The notes under the pieces: model-generated
What the model was told of the DNA's origin: nothing
The model's database searches: none
The model's input: only the letters and a program-made list of their open reading frames with translations
DNA from: Actinomycetota bacterium
Lineage (GTDB): Bacteria > Actinomycetota > CADDZG01 > WHSQ01
DNA length: 5,196 bases
Assembly: GCA_013695055.1 (NCBI GenBank)
Contig: JACDBF010000163.1
Location: 1-5,196, forward strand
Direction: 5' to 3'
Program-made: the position numbers and the translations under genes
Shown: piece by piece, positions 4,688-5,196 of the stretch
Layout of the letters: each line of letters opens with the position of its first letter
Numbering within the stretch: the first letter of the stretch is position 1

Positions 4688-5196
4688 TCACACGAGGAGC
4701 TTGCCGTCCTCCATCAGGACGTCGCCGTCCACGGTTATCCGGCCTCCCCTACGAAGGTCGCACACCATGTCCCAGTGCACCGCCGATTCGTTAACGCCCC
4801 CGGACTCCGGATAGGACGCGCCCACCGCGAGATGAACGGTGCCGCCGATCTTCTCATCGAGAAGTATCTCGCCCGAGAACCTCGTGATGCCGAAGTTGGT
4901 GCCGATGCCGAGCTCGCCGAGAATGCGCGCGCCCTCGTCGGTGTCGAGCGTCTTTATCAAGAAGCTCTCGTTCTTGTCGGCGGTCGCGTTGACCACGCGG
5001 CCCCGCTCGAATTCGAGCCTGATGCCCTCGACAGACTGGCCTCCGTAGATCGCCGGGTAGGTGAACGACACGACGCCGCGCGTCTTGTCTTCCTTGGGTC
5101 CGGTGAAGATCTCGCCGTCCGGGAAGTTCTCTTTGCCGTCGGCCGGAAGAATCGTCCGGCCCCCGACCTCGAGGAAGAGATCGGTGCCCTCCCCCT
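4688..5196 (-). CDS. M29 (aminopeptidase T-type) metallopeptidase, 5' end outside window
   Basis: This is the C-terminal 168 residues of a cytoplasmic metal-dependent aminopeptidase of family M29 (AmpS/PepS/aminopeptidase T), which trims N-terminal residues from peptides. Full members are about 365-415 residues, so the N-terminal half is beyond the right edge. In fragment numbering, family segments are NFPDGEIFTGPKED (23-36), YPAIYGG (46-52), ADKNESFL (72-79), LDTDEGARILGELGIGTN (83-100), LDEKIGGTVHLAVGASYPE (112-130) and SAVHWDMVCDLRRGG (137-151). E28, E94, H121, Y128, H140 and D142 are the likely ligands of the two-metal centre, judged by position. The frame is open to the edge; the GTG at 5071 is internal (Val41), not a start. 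It ends with TGA at 4690-4688, 24 nt before the glycosylase gene, and may be the upstream member of the same transcript. No link between peptide trimming and t6A synthesis is known to me. Confidence 0.93.
   Translation of the reverse strand, partial: GEGTDLFLEVGGRTILPADGKENFPDGEIFTGPKEDKTRGVVSFTYPAIYGGQSVEGIRLEFERGRVVNATADKNESFLIKTLDTDEGARILGELGIGTNFGITRFSGEILLDEKIGGTVHLAVGASYPESGGVNESAVHWDMVCDLRRGGRITVDGDVLMEDGKLLV

Noticed and set aside
4688..5071. GTG at 5071 as the start of a short M29-like protein
   Set aside because: The same frame continues to the window edge with conserved M29 sequence (NFPDGEIFTGP), so the GTG is an internal valine.

Overview
The window is a gapless, single-direction gene block. 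All seven genes lie on the minus strand, so in transcription order it reads from the right edge to the left: an M29 (aminopeptidase T-type) metallopeptidase whose start lies outside the window; a family 4 uracil-DNA glycosylase; tsaE; tsaB; a RimI-type GNAT acetyltransferase; tsaD; and a YbjJ-like MFS transporter whose end lies outside the window. No tRNA, rRNA, CRISPR array, mobile element or intrinsic terminator is visible. The only non-coding DNA is 24 nt before the glycosylase gene and 3 nt before tsaE.

Organism: the DNA is bacterial and GC-rich. Hand counts give about 77% GC in positions 1-240 (MFS gene) and about 53% in 2221-2460 (rimI gene). The tsaE-tsaB-rimI-tsaD order, TTG starts and RimI sequence style (YPRPWS, SELAQRS) resemble high-GC actinobacteria, perhaps an uncultured Acidimicrobiia-like lineage. 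That is an inference from pattern, not a search result. groES/groEL, which often follow tsaD in actinobacteria, are not immediately downstream; an MFS gene is there instead.

Right part (4010-5196): the C-terminal half of the M29 peptidase, then the [4Fe-4S] uracil-DNA glycosylase, which excises uracil from DNA. The glycosylase ends in QLGLF, which resembles a beta sliding-clamp-binding pentapeptide.

Centre (1050-4006): the t6A cassette. TsaE (ATPase), TsaB (scaffold) and TsaD (catalytic) together transfer threonylcarbamoyl from threonylcarbamoyl-AMP to A37 of ANN-decoding tRNAs. TsaC/Sua5, which makes that intermediate, is not in the window. RimI sits between tsaB and tsaD and probably acetylates ribosomal protein S18 and perhaps other N-termini. 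The junctions are all overlapping or nearly so (3-nt gap, TGATG, ATGA, 8-nt overlap, TTGA), which suggests one transcript with translational coupling running into the MFS gene.

Left part (1-1053): about ten and a half transmembrane helices of an MFS carrier, entered from a TTG start that overlaps the tsaD stop codon. The overall content is housekeeping. The points worth a second look are local: extra protein tails on TsaD, TsaE and RimI, the clamp-like motif, a strong intragenic hairpin, and base-composition steps. I see no convincing evidence of a new biological system.
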